This document shows, one piece after another, positions 23,954-31,079 of a DNA stretch of 38,034 bases. Made by a program: the position numbers and the translations under genes. Numbering within the stretch: position 1 is the stretch's first letter; every line of letters begins with the position of its first letter. Source of the stretch: Thermoproteaceae archaeon (GTDB taxonomy: Archaea; Thermoproteota; Thermoprotei; Thermoproteales; Thermoproteaceae); NCBI GenBank assembly GCA_020833025.1, contig JAJHRB010000005.1:1-38034 (forward strand), written 5' to 3'. Below the pieces are notes generated by a model. It saw only the letters and a program-made list of their open reading frames with translations. It was not told where the DNA came from and did no database searches.

Positions 23954-24583
23954 CTAAAGCCTGTAGATCTGCTTTACGCTAGGGCGTGGCGAGTGCTGGC
24001 GGCGTGCGTACCCGGCGGCATTACTGCAAAGATAAATGCTCCACACGCTGAAGCGCGACAGGAATTTCAAGCTGTTGCTCAGCACTGCCTGGTCCACAGG
24101 GTCTGTCCCTTTATCTACGAGATACGTCAGAACGTAGGAGGTCGAGGCCGCGGGGCTGCAAATGAACGCCTCGCGTATATTAAACCCGAAGTGTCTAATA
24201 GCCCGGCCGAGCAGTATCAAGTACGCTACAAGCATCTCGCTGTCGACATTTAGGGACCAGATACTCTTTACGCGGTTCAAGTACTCCAAGTTTTTAGTGA
24301 GCGCCATCAGTGAAAGCGGGCCCTTAACTGTGGCCGCGTACCCCCGGCTGGATGCCAGCAGTACAAGTCTATTCTCGTTCAGATACTTCACGGCCTTGTA
24401 AACGGTTGACATGCTGTATTTCCTCACCTCCCTAGCGACCTCGTAAGGCGTGAAAGCCCGTGGGTAGTTCCTCACAAAGAAATCGAGAATGCACGCGTGC
24501 GTGTCGCTGAGAGGCGGCACGAGGGCTCTCCACGTCTCTAGAAGCTCCGAGACAAAACCGTGCCCAAGCTGCCCGCCACTCAC
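23954..24583 (-). CDS. Winged-helix DNA-binding protein
   Basis: A 209-residue putative regulator. Residues about 25-85 form a winged helix with a helix-turn-helix at TPYEVAREVRKYSMSTVYKA and a wing at NRLVLLASSRGYAATVKGPL. The C-terminal 120 residues (LNVDSEMLVAYLILLGRAIR, then FGFNIREAFICSPAASTSYV) are helical with two Cys and may form a ligand-binding domain. GTG 24583 is chosen because a TATA-like box is about 27 nt upstream; a TTG at 24607 would lie on the box itself. Not a family I can name. AT content is visibly higher than in neighbours. Confidence 0.6.
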   Translation of the reverse strand: MSGGQLGHGFVSELLETWRALVPPLSDTHACILDFFVRNYPRAFTPYEVAREVRKYSMSTVYKAVKYLNENRLVLLASSRGYAATVKGPLSLMALTKNLEYLNRVKSIWSLNVDSEMLVAYLILLGRAIRHFGFNIREAFICSPAASTSYVLTYLVDKGTDPVDQAVLSNSLKFLSRFSVWSIYLCSNAAGYARRQHSPRPSVKQIYRL

Positions 24584-24605
24584 GCGGGAGAAAAGCGTCA
24601 AAAAC

Positions 24606-24614
24606 AAAATTTAG
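24606..24614 (-). promoter_or_regulatory. TATA-like promoter of the 24583 regulator
   Basis: CTAAATTTT on the minus strand, about 27 nt before the GTG at 24583. Confidence 0.5.
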
Positions 24615-24648
24615 GGTTATTAATACATGCTTGTTACTAGCTGGCGGA

Positions 24649-24984
24649 CTAGACGCAGCCGGTGGGCTTAGGCGCGCCGGCAATCTTACAAGCGCCAGAC
24701 GCGGGGCCCGACGGGAACAGCTGGTAGATCTGCTCCAGCGTGAAGCCAGTCTCCTTGAGCAACATTTTAATTGGCGGGCACACGCCGTAGGTCTCCCAGT
24801 ACTCCCTCAGGTACTTAACGACCTTCCAGTGATCCGGCGTCATCTGCTGTATGCCCTCTATCTCGCGGGCCATCCACTCGGCGACCTTCTCGTTCCAGTT
24901 CTCTGGATTCTGCATGAAGCACTCCTCGTCAAGCACAACGGTTGTGTCGTCGACCTTGTACTCTCCCGGGCACTTTATTGGCAT
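24649..24984 (-). CDS. dsrC: DsrC, sulfur-carrier protein of dissimilatory sulfite reduction
   Basis: Accepts sulfur from DsrAB as a trisulfide and delivers it for reduction by DsrK. The 111-residue protein matches DsrC/TusE, with NEKVAEWMAREIEG, MTPDHWKVVKYLREYWETYG and CPPIKMLLKETGF. The flexible C-terminal arm has both redox cysteines, Cys99 and Cys110, in the CX10C spacing of true DsrC (TusE lacks the first). Cys110 is followed by one Val, so it is the second-last residue as expected. It has its own TATA-like box and can be expressed apart from dsrAB. Confidence 0.95.
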   Translation of the reverse strand: MPIKCPGEYKVDDTTVVLDEECFMQNPENWNEKVAEWMAREIEGIQQMTPDHWKVVKYLREYWETYGVCPPIKMLLKETGFTLEQIYQLFPSGPASGACKIAGAPKPTGCV

Positions 24985-25003
24985 GTGACCCCCTTGTTCG
25001 GTA

Positions 25004-25012
25004 GGATAAAAG
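25004..25012 (-). promoter_or_regulatory. TATA-like promoter of dsrC
   Basis: CTTTTATCC on the minus strand is about 24 nt before the ATG at 24984; a G-rich Shine-Dalgarno-like run also sits just before the start. Confidence 0.6.
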
Positions 25013-25027
25013 AGTTATTGCGACGAG

Positions 25028-25366
25028 TCAGCGCAATAGCTGGCACTCCACGCCGTATTTCTCCCTCAGGCGGCTGAGCAGCCCTGGCAGCTCCTCCTCA
25101 AACACCCTGGCAATTATCCTGTCCCAGTCGAGCGCTATGTCGCTGACGCGCAGCTTGATCTCCAGCGACGGCAGCGCGAGGTTTTTCGAGCAGTCAAAGG
25201 GCGCCAGCCCGATCACGAGCGTTGTTGTCATGCCGGCCCACGGGAAGTTCCTCTTAGTGACGGGAATGCCAGCGCTCGAGAGCTCCTCGCAGCGGCCGCT
25301 CACTCTGACCTTTCTGTCGAGGACGAACAGGAGGAGGTAGCCGTCCTCAAGGAGTCTCGAGAGCAC
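25028..25366 (-). CDS. Unknown protein encoded between dsrB and dsrC
   Basis: A 112-residue protein that I do not recognise. It has mixed strands and helices: LEDGYLLLFVLDRKVRVSGR, then TKRNFPWAGMTTTLVIGLAP, ALPSLEIKLRVSDIALDWD and a charged C-terminal helix with CQLLR. Three Cys are present, no membrane segment. GTG 25366 is the only standard start; the open frame continues upstream to 25433 without another start codon, and a GAGGAGGA Shine-Dalgarno-like run is near 25399, so the true N-terminus may be a few residues longer with a CTG. It follows dsrB by about 90 bases and is probably in the dsrAB operon. It does not resemble DsrD. Confidence 0.6.
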   Translation of the reverse strand: MLSRLLEDGYLLLFVLDRKVRVSGRCEELSSAGIPVTKRNFPWAGMTTTLVIGLAPFDCSKNLALPSLEIKLRVSDIALDWDRIIARVFEEELPGLLSRLREKYGVECQLLR

Positions 25367-25455
25367 CAGCAGGCGGTAGTCAGGGACGAAGAAGTAGTCC
25401 TCCTCGGAAGTCTGCTGGGCGAGGAAAAAACTTCAGGGTTCCCGGCCTGACGACT

Positions 25456-26619
25456 CTAAATAGCATCCCTGACGCGCCTCCAGACCCACTCGCCGCGCCA
25501 CCTGTACGCCATGAACGTGCGCGCGTGCTCCGGCATGTACATGTAGTCGGCCGGGAGCCTCGGGAGCCCGAGCAGCTCGGTGAATCTCGCCCAGCTTATT
25601 CTGTCTATTAAGTCGCCTATTCTCTCGCCCGGCCTTGCGTTCTGGCGCCAGACCTCCACTATTTTCTTGACCACGGCAACCACCTCGGGGTATCTCGGCG
25701 GGTTGGACGGCAGCCACGGAATCAGCATGCGCCCAACTCTGGGCCCGCTCCCTGTGTTCGACAGCCTGCCCCCGACGATTATGCCCCAGCCCACCTCCTC
25801 CGGCTCGTAGTCGAAGGCGTCGCAGTTGTCCTTGCACCTGACGCAGTTGATGCACCGGGCCTCTATAAGCTCGAGCGTAAACTTCTCGCCAACTCTCTTA
25901 ACCCTGAGAGCACCCACGGGGCATACTTGCACCATGAACACCTTCGACTCCGGTATCCTGGCGAGAGCCTTCGGCGGCGGTATGCACACCGGCAGTATGT
26001 CCTCTCGGATTATCGGCGCGGCGCCCCACACGCCTATAATTGATATATCCATTGCCGTGCCGCCAGCGCAGGCGTTCGGGCAGCCCGACACGAAGACTCT
26101 GAGCTTTGCCGGCAGCGGGATCTCGCCGGTGAAGTACGGCTTGAGCTGGTCGCCAATGGCCTTCGCCAATGATACCGCATCGGTAACTCCAATCTGGCAC
26201 GTGAGGAATGCCGTACACGCGTTGATGCCCCACAGTGTGTTCCTCCATCCGCCGACGAGGAAGCCGAGCTTCTCCACTTCCTCCTTTATTTTGAGCGCCT
26301 TGTCGAGCGAGTCCGTGATGAACTCGACGTTAGCCGCCGTGGTGATCCTTAACGCCCCGATGCCGTACTTGTCGGCAATGTCGCAGAACTTCAGCAGGGT
26401 GTCAGCGCTGAACCTAGCGTTTGGCGTGCCGGAGACCTTGATAGTGAATACCCTCTCTCCGGTCTCCGATATGTGCTCGATTATGCCGTAGCCGTGGAAC
26501 CTCCTCTCCTTCCACTTGCCATAGTTGCGCCTGATTACATCTGGCAGCCAGTACTCCAGGCCCTTGTGCGCCGGGAATACCAGCTCTATTGCCCCCCTGC
26601 CAGCTGGCGGGGCGCTCAT
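25456..26619 (-). CDS. dsrB: Dissimilatory sulfite reductase beta subunit
   Basis: With DsrA forms the siroheme enzyme that reduces sulfite. The 387-residue protein has the siroheme/[4Fe-4S] cysteines C135 and C141 (CX5C in NACTAFLTCQIG) and C180 and C184 (CX3C in SGCPNACAGG). The inserted ferredoxin domain has C233 (VCPVGAL) with C256, C259, C262 and an extra C266. The ATG overlaps the dsrA stop as ATGA. Start residues SAPPAGRGAIELVFPAH agree with the family. Slightly longer than many DsrB. Confidence 0.95.
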   Translation of the reverse strand: MSAPPAGRGAIELVFPAHKGLEYWLPDVIRRNYGKWKERRFHGYGIIEHISETGERVFTIKVSGTPNARFSADTLLKFCDIADKYGIGALRITTAANVEFITDSLDKALKIKEEVEKLGFLVGGWRNTLWGINACTAFLTCQIGVTDAVSLAKAIGDQLKPYFTGEIPLPAKLRVFVSGCPNACAGGTAMDISIIGVWGAAPIIREDILPVCIPPPKALARIPESKVFMVQVCPVGALRVKRVGEKFTLELIEARCINCVRCKDNCDAFDYEPEEVGWGIIVGGRLSNTGSGPRVGRMLIPWLPSNPPRYPEVVAVVKKIVEVWRQNARPGERIGDLIDRISWARFTELLGLPRLPADYMYMPEHARTFMAYRWRGEWVWRRVRDAI

Positions 26620-27869
26620 ATCCCTAGCTCTTGCTTGACTTTTTTAGCATACTCGGCGTAAACCTGGCGCTCCTCCGGCGGCAGTATCCTGTACGGCACA
26701 TCGTCTGGCATCTTTTCATAGAATGCCGGCATCTCTATCAGGAACTTGTCAAGCTCTGCCTCCTTTACGAACCTCTGTATGCCCAGGTATATTATTACAT
26801 CGGCGATGCGCTGCTTCGGCATCCCGTACTTGTCCCAGACCTCCCATATCTTCTCCATCATGTCAACTACGCGCTTGGCGCTCACGTCTGGGGGCAGGTA
26901 GCCGACGAACCAGCCTAGCTTCACGCCGTAGTACCCCTTGTTGTTCCCGCCGAGGAGCACGGCAATTCTCTTCTCTCTTCCGGGCTTTATTGCAGGGTGA
27001 GCGAGCCTTATGCACTCCATGCACTTCACGCACCTCTTCTCGTTAATTCTCAGCTCCTGCCTGACGGGATCCCAGGATATTGCGCCGCTCACGCACCCTC
27101 TCTCCAGCTCGCGCGGGTCAACCTCGCCGCGCTTGACCTTCTCCCTAAGCAGCTCCTGATCGACCTCCGGCGCGCCCTTCCACGTGCCCAGCAGCCCGAG
27201 ATCTCCTCTGTTGGCTCTGGCGCAGTCAAACGGGCAGCCCGATAGCTTAGGCTTGAACTTGTAGTGGAAGTTAGGCGCCCTTATGTTCTCGTGAACTCTC
27301 GGGTCGAGGTGTAGGTCGCACCACAACTTCAGCGTATCGTAACACGCAAACTCGCAGAGCGCGGGGCCCACGCACGCGGCCAGTGCCCTAATGGCGTCGG
27401 CGCTCCCGCCGACGTCGGTGCCAAGCTCGCGCAGCTTGTCAGCCACTACCTCGGCGTACTCCTTCTTCGTGATATTTATGATCATGTTGCCTGTCTGCCC
27501 TACCACCTCCAGCAGGCCAATTGCGTACTCTCTAATTGCGTCGAGCAGCTTGCGGAACCAGTCCGTCTTGAGGAATCTGCCCGGCGTGTGGAAGACTCTC
27601 AGGTGTATCTCCTCGCCCGGCAGGCCGAGCCACGGCCTTGCAATTCTGGCCATTGTCCCCGTCAGGTACCTCGTCCTGACGGCGCTTGGTGCCCACGGGC
27701 TCTTGCCCACCACGAGACCGGCGCCGTAAACGTGCAGCGGATAGCCGGTCTTTCTCAGCTCCGTGACGTGACTGGGCCACGGACCCTTCTCAAGCTCCTT
27801 CAAGTACTGCTCGGCCAGCTCCTTCAGCTTGTCGGGCGGCGGAACCCCACGCTTTGGGGGATACGCCAT
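26616..27869 (-). CDS. dsrA: Dissimilatory sulfite reductase alpha subunit
   Basis: Catalytic/structural alpha subunit of DsrAB. The 417-residue protein has C166 and C172 (CX5C in ACVGPALCEF) and C212 and C216 (CX3C in SGCPFDCARANRGDLG). Its ferredoxin insert has C259 (GCVSGAI), C280, C283 and C286 (CVKCMEC). HTPGRFL and KSPWAPSAVRTRYL are substrate-side arginines. The ATG has a TATA-like TTAAAAATT about 26 nt upstream, making dsrA the first gene of a dsrA-dsrB-(unknown) unit. Confidence 0.96.
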   Translation of the reverse strand: MAYPPKRGVPPPDKLKELAEQYLKELEKGPWPSHVTELRKTGYPLHVYGAGLVVGKSPWAPSAVRTRYLTGTMARIARPWLGLPGEEIHLRVFHTPGRFLKTDWFRKLLDAIREYAIGLLEVVGQTGNMIINITKKEYAEVVADKLRELGTDVGGSADAIRALAACVGPALCEFACYDTLKLWCDLHLDPRVHENIRAPNFHYKFKPKLSGCPFDCARANRGDLGLLGTWKGAPEVDQELLREKVKRGEVDPRELERGCVSGAISWDPVRQELRINEKRCVKCMECIRLAHPAIKPGREKRIAVLLGGNNKGYYGVKLGWFVGYLPPDVSAKRVVDMMEKIWEVWDKYGMPKQRIADVIIYLGIQRFVKEAELDKFLIEMPAFYEKMPDDVPYRILPPEERQVYAEYAKKVKQELGI

Positions 27870-27890
27870 GGTTACAAGTGCAGGGAGATA

Positions 27891-27899
27891 TTAAAAATT
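27891..27899 (-). promoter_or_regulatory. TATA-like promoter of dsrAB
   Basis: AATTTTTAA on the minus strand is centred about 26 nt before the ATG at 27869, within the most AT-rich patch of the island. Confidence 0.65.
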
Positions 27900-27908
27900 A
27901 TATTACAT

Positions 27909-28682
27909 TTAAGAGCGTAACCCGGCCTCCCTCGACCCTGTGATTTTGTATGGCGCCATTGTAATTGTGGGCTCGAAGAATATAGCGAATGGGTGTACCA
28001 TCTTGCCGAACGGCACGTAGAGCATGAGAATCTCGGCAAGCAGCACGTGCACCTTAACCATTACGTGCGCCTCGGAGATGTACCTGGCTGCCTCCATTAT
28101 ATTGCCGCTGAGGAGGTTTACAAGCCACGGCGTCACAGTGTGAACGTAGTCCGGGTGTATCACCGTTGTGTTTATCGTGCCTATTATGACAATTATTGTA
28201 ATCAGCGTGAGTGCGAACCAGTCATCGAGGTACGAAATAGCCCTAACATCTCTCCTGCCGAGCCTCCTCGCCCAGAGAATTGCAAGCCCCGCGAGTATTA
28301 TGAGGCTGAACGCCGCGCCCATGTAAACGGCCAGCTCCTTGCGCAGCTCGTACGGCACGCCCATGGCCTCCAGCTGCTCCGGCGTGATGAATAGAGCTGT
28401 GTGCCCTAGAAACAGCGTCAGGAAGATTCCCCAGTGGAACAGGAACGCGCCCCAGAAGAGCGACCTGCTGGCATACATGAGCGTGTAGAAGGTAATAATG
28501 CGCCTCACGACCTCGACGGCTCTGCTGGCAATTCCCCAGTGGTATGAAATAACGGAGACGGAGGCCAGGCTGGTCAGGCCGCCGGGGGACACCCACGTTA
28601 TTATCCTGTATACAATGCCCACCACCATTACCGCGAGCGCGATGAGCCCGAGCGCACAAAATAGCGCGAGATCCAGCAGCAT
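27909..28682 (-). CDS. dsrM: DsrM/NarI-like membrane haem b subunit (first copy)
   Basis: A 257-residue integral membrane cytochrome b related to DsrM, HmeC and NarI, which oxidises menaquinol. Five or six hydrophobic helices are visible: LALFCALGLIALAVMVVGIV, the FHWGIFLTLFLGHTALF segment, AFSLIILAGLAILW, LTLITIIVIIGTINTT and VHVLLAEILMLYVPFG. His residues in SYHWGI, FHWGI, LGHTA, HVMVKVH and KMVHPF are haem-ligand candidates. It is upstream of dsrA on the same strand but has its own TATA-like box. Its DsrK partner is not adjacent; the orphan DsrK at 33791-35233 is a candidate. Confidence 0.82.
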   Translation of the reverse strand: MLLDLALFCALGLIALAVMVVGIVYRIITWVSPGGLTSLASVSVISYHWGIASRAVEVVRRIITFYTLMYASRSLFWGAFLFHWGIFLTLFLGHTALFITPEQLEAMGVPYELRKELAVYMGAAFSLIILAGLAILWARRLGRRDVRAISYLDDWFALTLITIIVIIGTINTTVIHPDYVHTVTPWLVNLLSGNIMEAARYISEAHVMVKVHVLLAEILMLYVPFGKMVHPFAIFFEPTITMAPYKITGSREAGLRS

Positions 28683-28708
28683 AAGAACGTGTTTCCCTGA
28701 CGGCTTGA

Positions 28709-28716
28709 TATATATT
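28709..28716 (-). promoter_or_regulatory. TATA-like promoter of first dsrM
   Basis: A TATATATC-type run on the minus strand about 27 nt before the ATG at 28682. Confidence 0.6.
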
Positions 28717-28762
28717 ATTATGCTGAGTGTAGTAATTTGCGGGCTGCCAGCTGAGAGGGAAA

Positions 28763-28771
28763 AACTAAAAC
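28763..28771 (+). promoter_or_regulatory. TATA-like promoter of the flavoprotein gene
   Basis: AACTAAAAC lies about 23 nt before the ATG at 28790, back to back with the dsrM promoter. Confidence 0.5.
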
Positions 28772-28789
28772 TCCTGAGCCGCGCGCGGC

Positions 28790-30130
28790 ATGCTGCGGGA
28801 AGTTGACGTGTTAATTATTGGCGGGGGCCCCGCGGGAGTTGAAACATACCGCGCGCTCGCCGCGCTCCGCAGGAACAAGAGCCTGAAAATTGAGCTCGTG
28901 CGCAGGGAGGAGAAATCGATAGTCCCGTGCGGCATACCGTACACCGGCGTGTCAGTCCCGCTGGATCGTAACGTGATTCCCGACGCGAGGCTCGGGATCA
29001 GGGCTGCAATCGATGTCGTGACGGAGGTGGATCCAGATAGAGGAGTTGCGCGGACGGCGGGGGGCACGACCTACAAGTACAGGCACTTAGTGCTCGCCAC
29101 GGGCTCCGTCAGCACGGAGCCGAGATTTGAGGGGAGCGACAGGGCAGGAATTTTCAAAGTTGTCAAGGATCTCGAGTACTTGAGGCGAATGTGGAATTAC
29201 ATTAGGCAGGCCCGCCGCGTGGCTGTTGTGGGCGGCGGGCCTGTGGGCATTGAATTTGCCGACGAGCTCAGGAGAATGGAGAGGGAGGTCGTGCTGATCG
29301 AGCTGATGCCGCGCCTGCTCCCGACGGCCTTCGACCCCGAATTTGGGGAGCTCGCAAGGGCGCAGCTCGTCGAGCTCGACGTGGACGTGCGTCTCGGCAC
29401 GGCTGTCGTCAGGGCCCTCGGCGAGGGCAGAGTGGAGGCAGTGGAGCTGGGCGACGGGCAGAGGATTCCCGTAGACGCCGTTCTATGGGCAGCCGGCATG
29501 AGACCAGACACCGCGCTGGCAGCCGCCGCCGGCATTAAGCTTGGCCCGACGGGCGCGATTGCCGTTGACAGGCGGATGGAGACGTCGCATTCCGGCGTGT
29601 ACGCCGTGGGAGACTGCGCCGAGAAGGCTCATTTCATAACGGGGAGGCCCGTGTGGTTCGGCTCGTCGTCTCTCGCGGCGCACGAGGCCAGAATTGCCGC
29701 CGGCAGTATACTTGGGCTGGAGTGGGAGGGCGGGGGCGCGCTCTGCGCGCTGATAACGGTTGTCGGCGATATTGCACTCGGCCGCGTCGGCGTGACGGAG
29801 GAGGAGGCCAGACAGGCCGGCATTAAGGTTGCTGTCGGCAAGGCGTCTGCGGTCGACAAGCACCCGCCGGAGCTCCCCGGCGCGAGAAATATCCTCGCGA
29901 AGCTGATATTTAATGCAAGCGACGGGGGGCTCATCGGCGCGGAGGTCGCCGCTGGGAAGCACGGCGGCGAGATTATCAACATTCTCGCCGCGCTCGTCCG
30001 CAGGAGGGCCACGGCGAGGGAGGTGTACCTCGGGCAGTTCGCAACTCAGCCGTGGGTCACCGCCAGCCCGATAGCGTATCCCATCATCAGGGCAGCGGAG
30101 AACGCCATTGTGACACACGGGCTCCGCTAG
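28790..30130 (+). CDS. FAD-dependent pyridine nucleotide-disulfide oxidoreductase (CoA-disulfide/NADH:sulfur reductase type)
   Basis: A 446-residue flavoprotein using NAD(P)H. The FAD motif IIGGGPAGVETYRAL is at 9-23, the single redox Cys47 lies in SIVPCGIPYTG (family motif SxxxCGxPY), the NAD motif VAVVGGGPVGIEFADEL is near 140-156, and the second FAD motif GVYAVGDCAEKAH follows. The C-terminal dimer domain (RNILAKLIFNASDGGLIGAE) is typical. This architecture is found in CoA-disulfide reductases, NADH oxidases and NADPH:sulfur oxidoreductases. Position in the dsr island favours sulfur or polysulfide reduction; substrate remains inferred. Confidence 0.83.
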   Translation: MLREVDVLIIGGGPAGVETYRALAALRRNKSLKIELVRREEKSIVPCGIPYTGVSVPLDRNVIPDARLGIRAAIDVVTEVDPDRGVARTAGGTTYKYRHLVLATGSVSTEPRFEGSDRAGIFKVVKDLEYLRRMWNYIRQARRVAVVGGGPVGIEFADELRRMEREVVLIELMPRLLPTAFDPEFGELARAQLVELDVDVRLGTAVVRALGEGRVEAVELGDGQRIPVDAVLWAAGMRPDTALAAAAGIKLGPTGAIAVDRRMETSHSGVYAVGDCAEKAHFITGRPVWFGSSSLAAHEARIAAGSILGLEWEGGGALCALITVVGDIALGRVGVTEEEARQAGIKVAVGKASAVDKHPPELPGARNILAKLIFNASDGGLIGAEVAAGKHGGEIINILAALVRRRATAREVYLGQFATQPWVTASPIAYPIIRAAENAIVTHGLR

Positions 30131-30157
30131 GCGGCATTCCTCGCAACTAAGAAACAG

Positions 30158-30168
30158 CTTTTTTAAAA
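30158..30168 (+). promoter_or_regulatory. TATA-like promoter of dsrM-dsrK operon
   Basis: CTTTTTTAAAA is centred about 23-29 nt before the GTG at 30186 and ATG at 30192, but almost touches the in-frame ATG at 30168. It therefore argues for the later starts. Confidence 0.6.
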
Positions 30169-30185
30169 TGTGCCCCCAGGACGTC

Positions 30186-31079
30186 GTGTCCATGTGTCCC
30201 CTGGCCGTTTTCATGTACGTGGCAGTGGCGCTTTTCATTGCAGGCATTGCCAGAATGGCGCGCAGGTATGCCACGATGCCCATGCACTTAAGGTGGGAGC
30301 TGTACCCCGTGCCGCACGAGGTTGGCCACGAGCACGGCGGCTCGTATCTTGAATACGTCGAGTGGTGGAATAGGAAATTCCCCAAAAACAGACTGGCGGA
30401 GATCTCGGAGCTTCTCAAGGAGCTGCTATTTATAGTCAGGCTGTACAGGGGCAGGCGCACTGTCTGGTGCTTCAGCTTTCCATTTCACGGCGGGGTCTAC
30501 CTGCTGCTGCTCTGGGGCGCGTCGCTGGTACTGCTTGCTGTCTCCGGCGCCCTCATCCCGGCAGATCTACACTCCGCGGTGAGCGCCGCGTCGCTGGCGC
30601 TCGGATACCTGGGCGCCGCCGCCGCAACGTTCGGCATAGCCGGCCTGACCGCGTTGAGGCTGACGAGAACAATGAGAATGTACACAACGCCCCTCGAGTA
30701 CTTCAACAACACTTTCATACTCGTAGTTCTCGTGTCCGGCTTTCTCGCGGCGTCGCAGGACCCGTCGTTCTCAACGGCTGTCGCCTTCGTGAGGCACATG
30801 CTCGGAGGCCCCGCCCCCGAGCTGCCGCCCCTGGTGGCGGCGCACGTGATACTGCTCGGGCTGCTGGTAATATACATCCCGTATACGAAAATCGCTCACT
30901 TCATAGGCAAGTACTTCACGTACCACAAGGTGCTGTGGGACTCAGAGCCTCTGAGAATTGGAGGTGCCGTGAACGAGCACTTAAATAGGAAAATATTAGA
31001 AGCGCTGAGCCGCCACGAGATCACGTGGAGCGCGCCGCACATACCCCGCGGCAGGAAGTGGGCGGAGGTGGGGGCATGA
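30186..31079 (+). CDS. dsrM: DsrM/HmeC-like membrane haem b subunit (second copy)
   Basis: Menaquinol-oxidising membrane subunit paired with the next gene. About 297 residues. Helices are AVFMYVAVALFIAGIA, FPFHGGVYLLLLWGASLVLL, LALGYLGAAAATFGIAGLTA, YFNNTFILVVLVSGFLA and AHVILLGLLVIYIPYT. The MHLRWELYPVPHE segment after helix 1 is characteristic of DsrM, TmcC and HmeC. Histidines in FPFHGG, AAHVIL, KIAHF and TYHK are haem candidates. Start is GTG 30186 or ATG 30192. The stop overlaps the dsrK ATG as ATGA. Confidence 0.86.
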   Translation: MSMCPLAVFMYVAVALFIAGIARMARRYATMPMHLRWELYPVPHEVGHEHGGSYLEYVEWWNRKFPKNRLAEISELLKELLFIVRLYRGRRTVWCFSFPFHGGVYLLLLWGASLVLLAVSGALIPADLHSAVSAASLALGYLGAAAATFGIAGLTALRLTRTMRMYTTPLEYFNNTFILVVLVSGFLAASQDPSFSTAVAFVRHMLGGPAPELPPLVAAHVILLGLLVIYIPYTKIAHFIGKYFTYHKVLWDSEPLRIGGAVNEHLNRKILEALSRHEITWSAPHIPRGRKWAEVGA

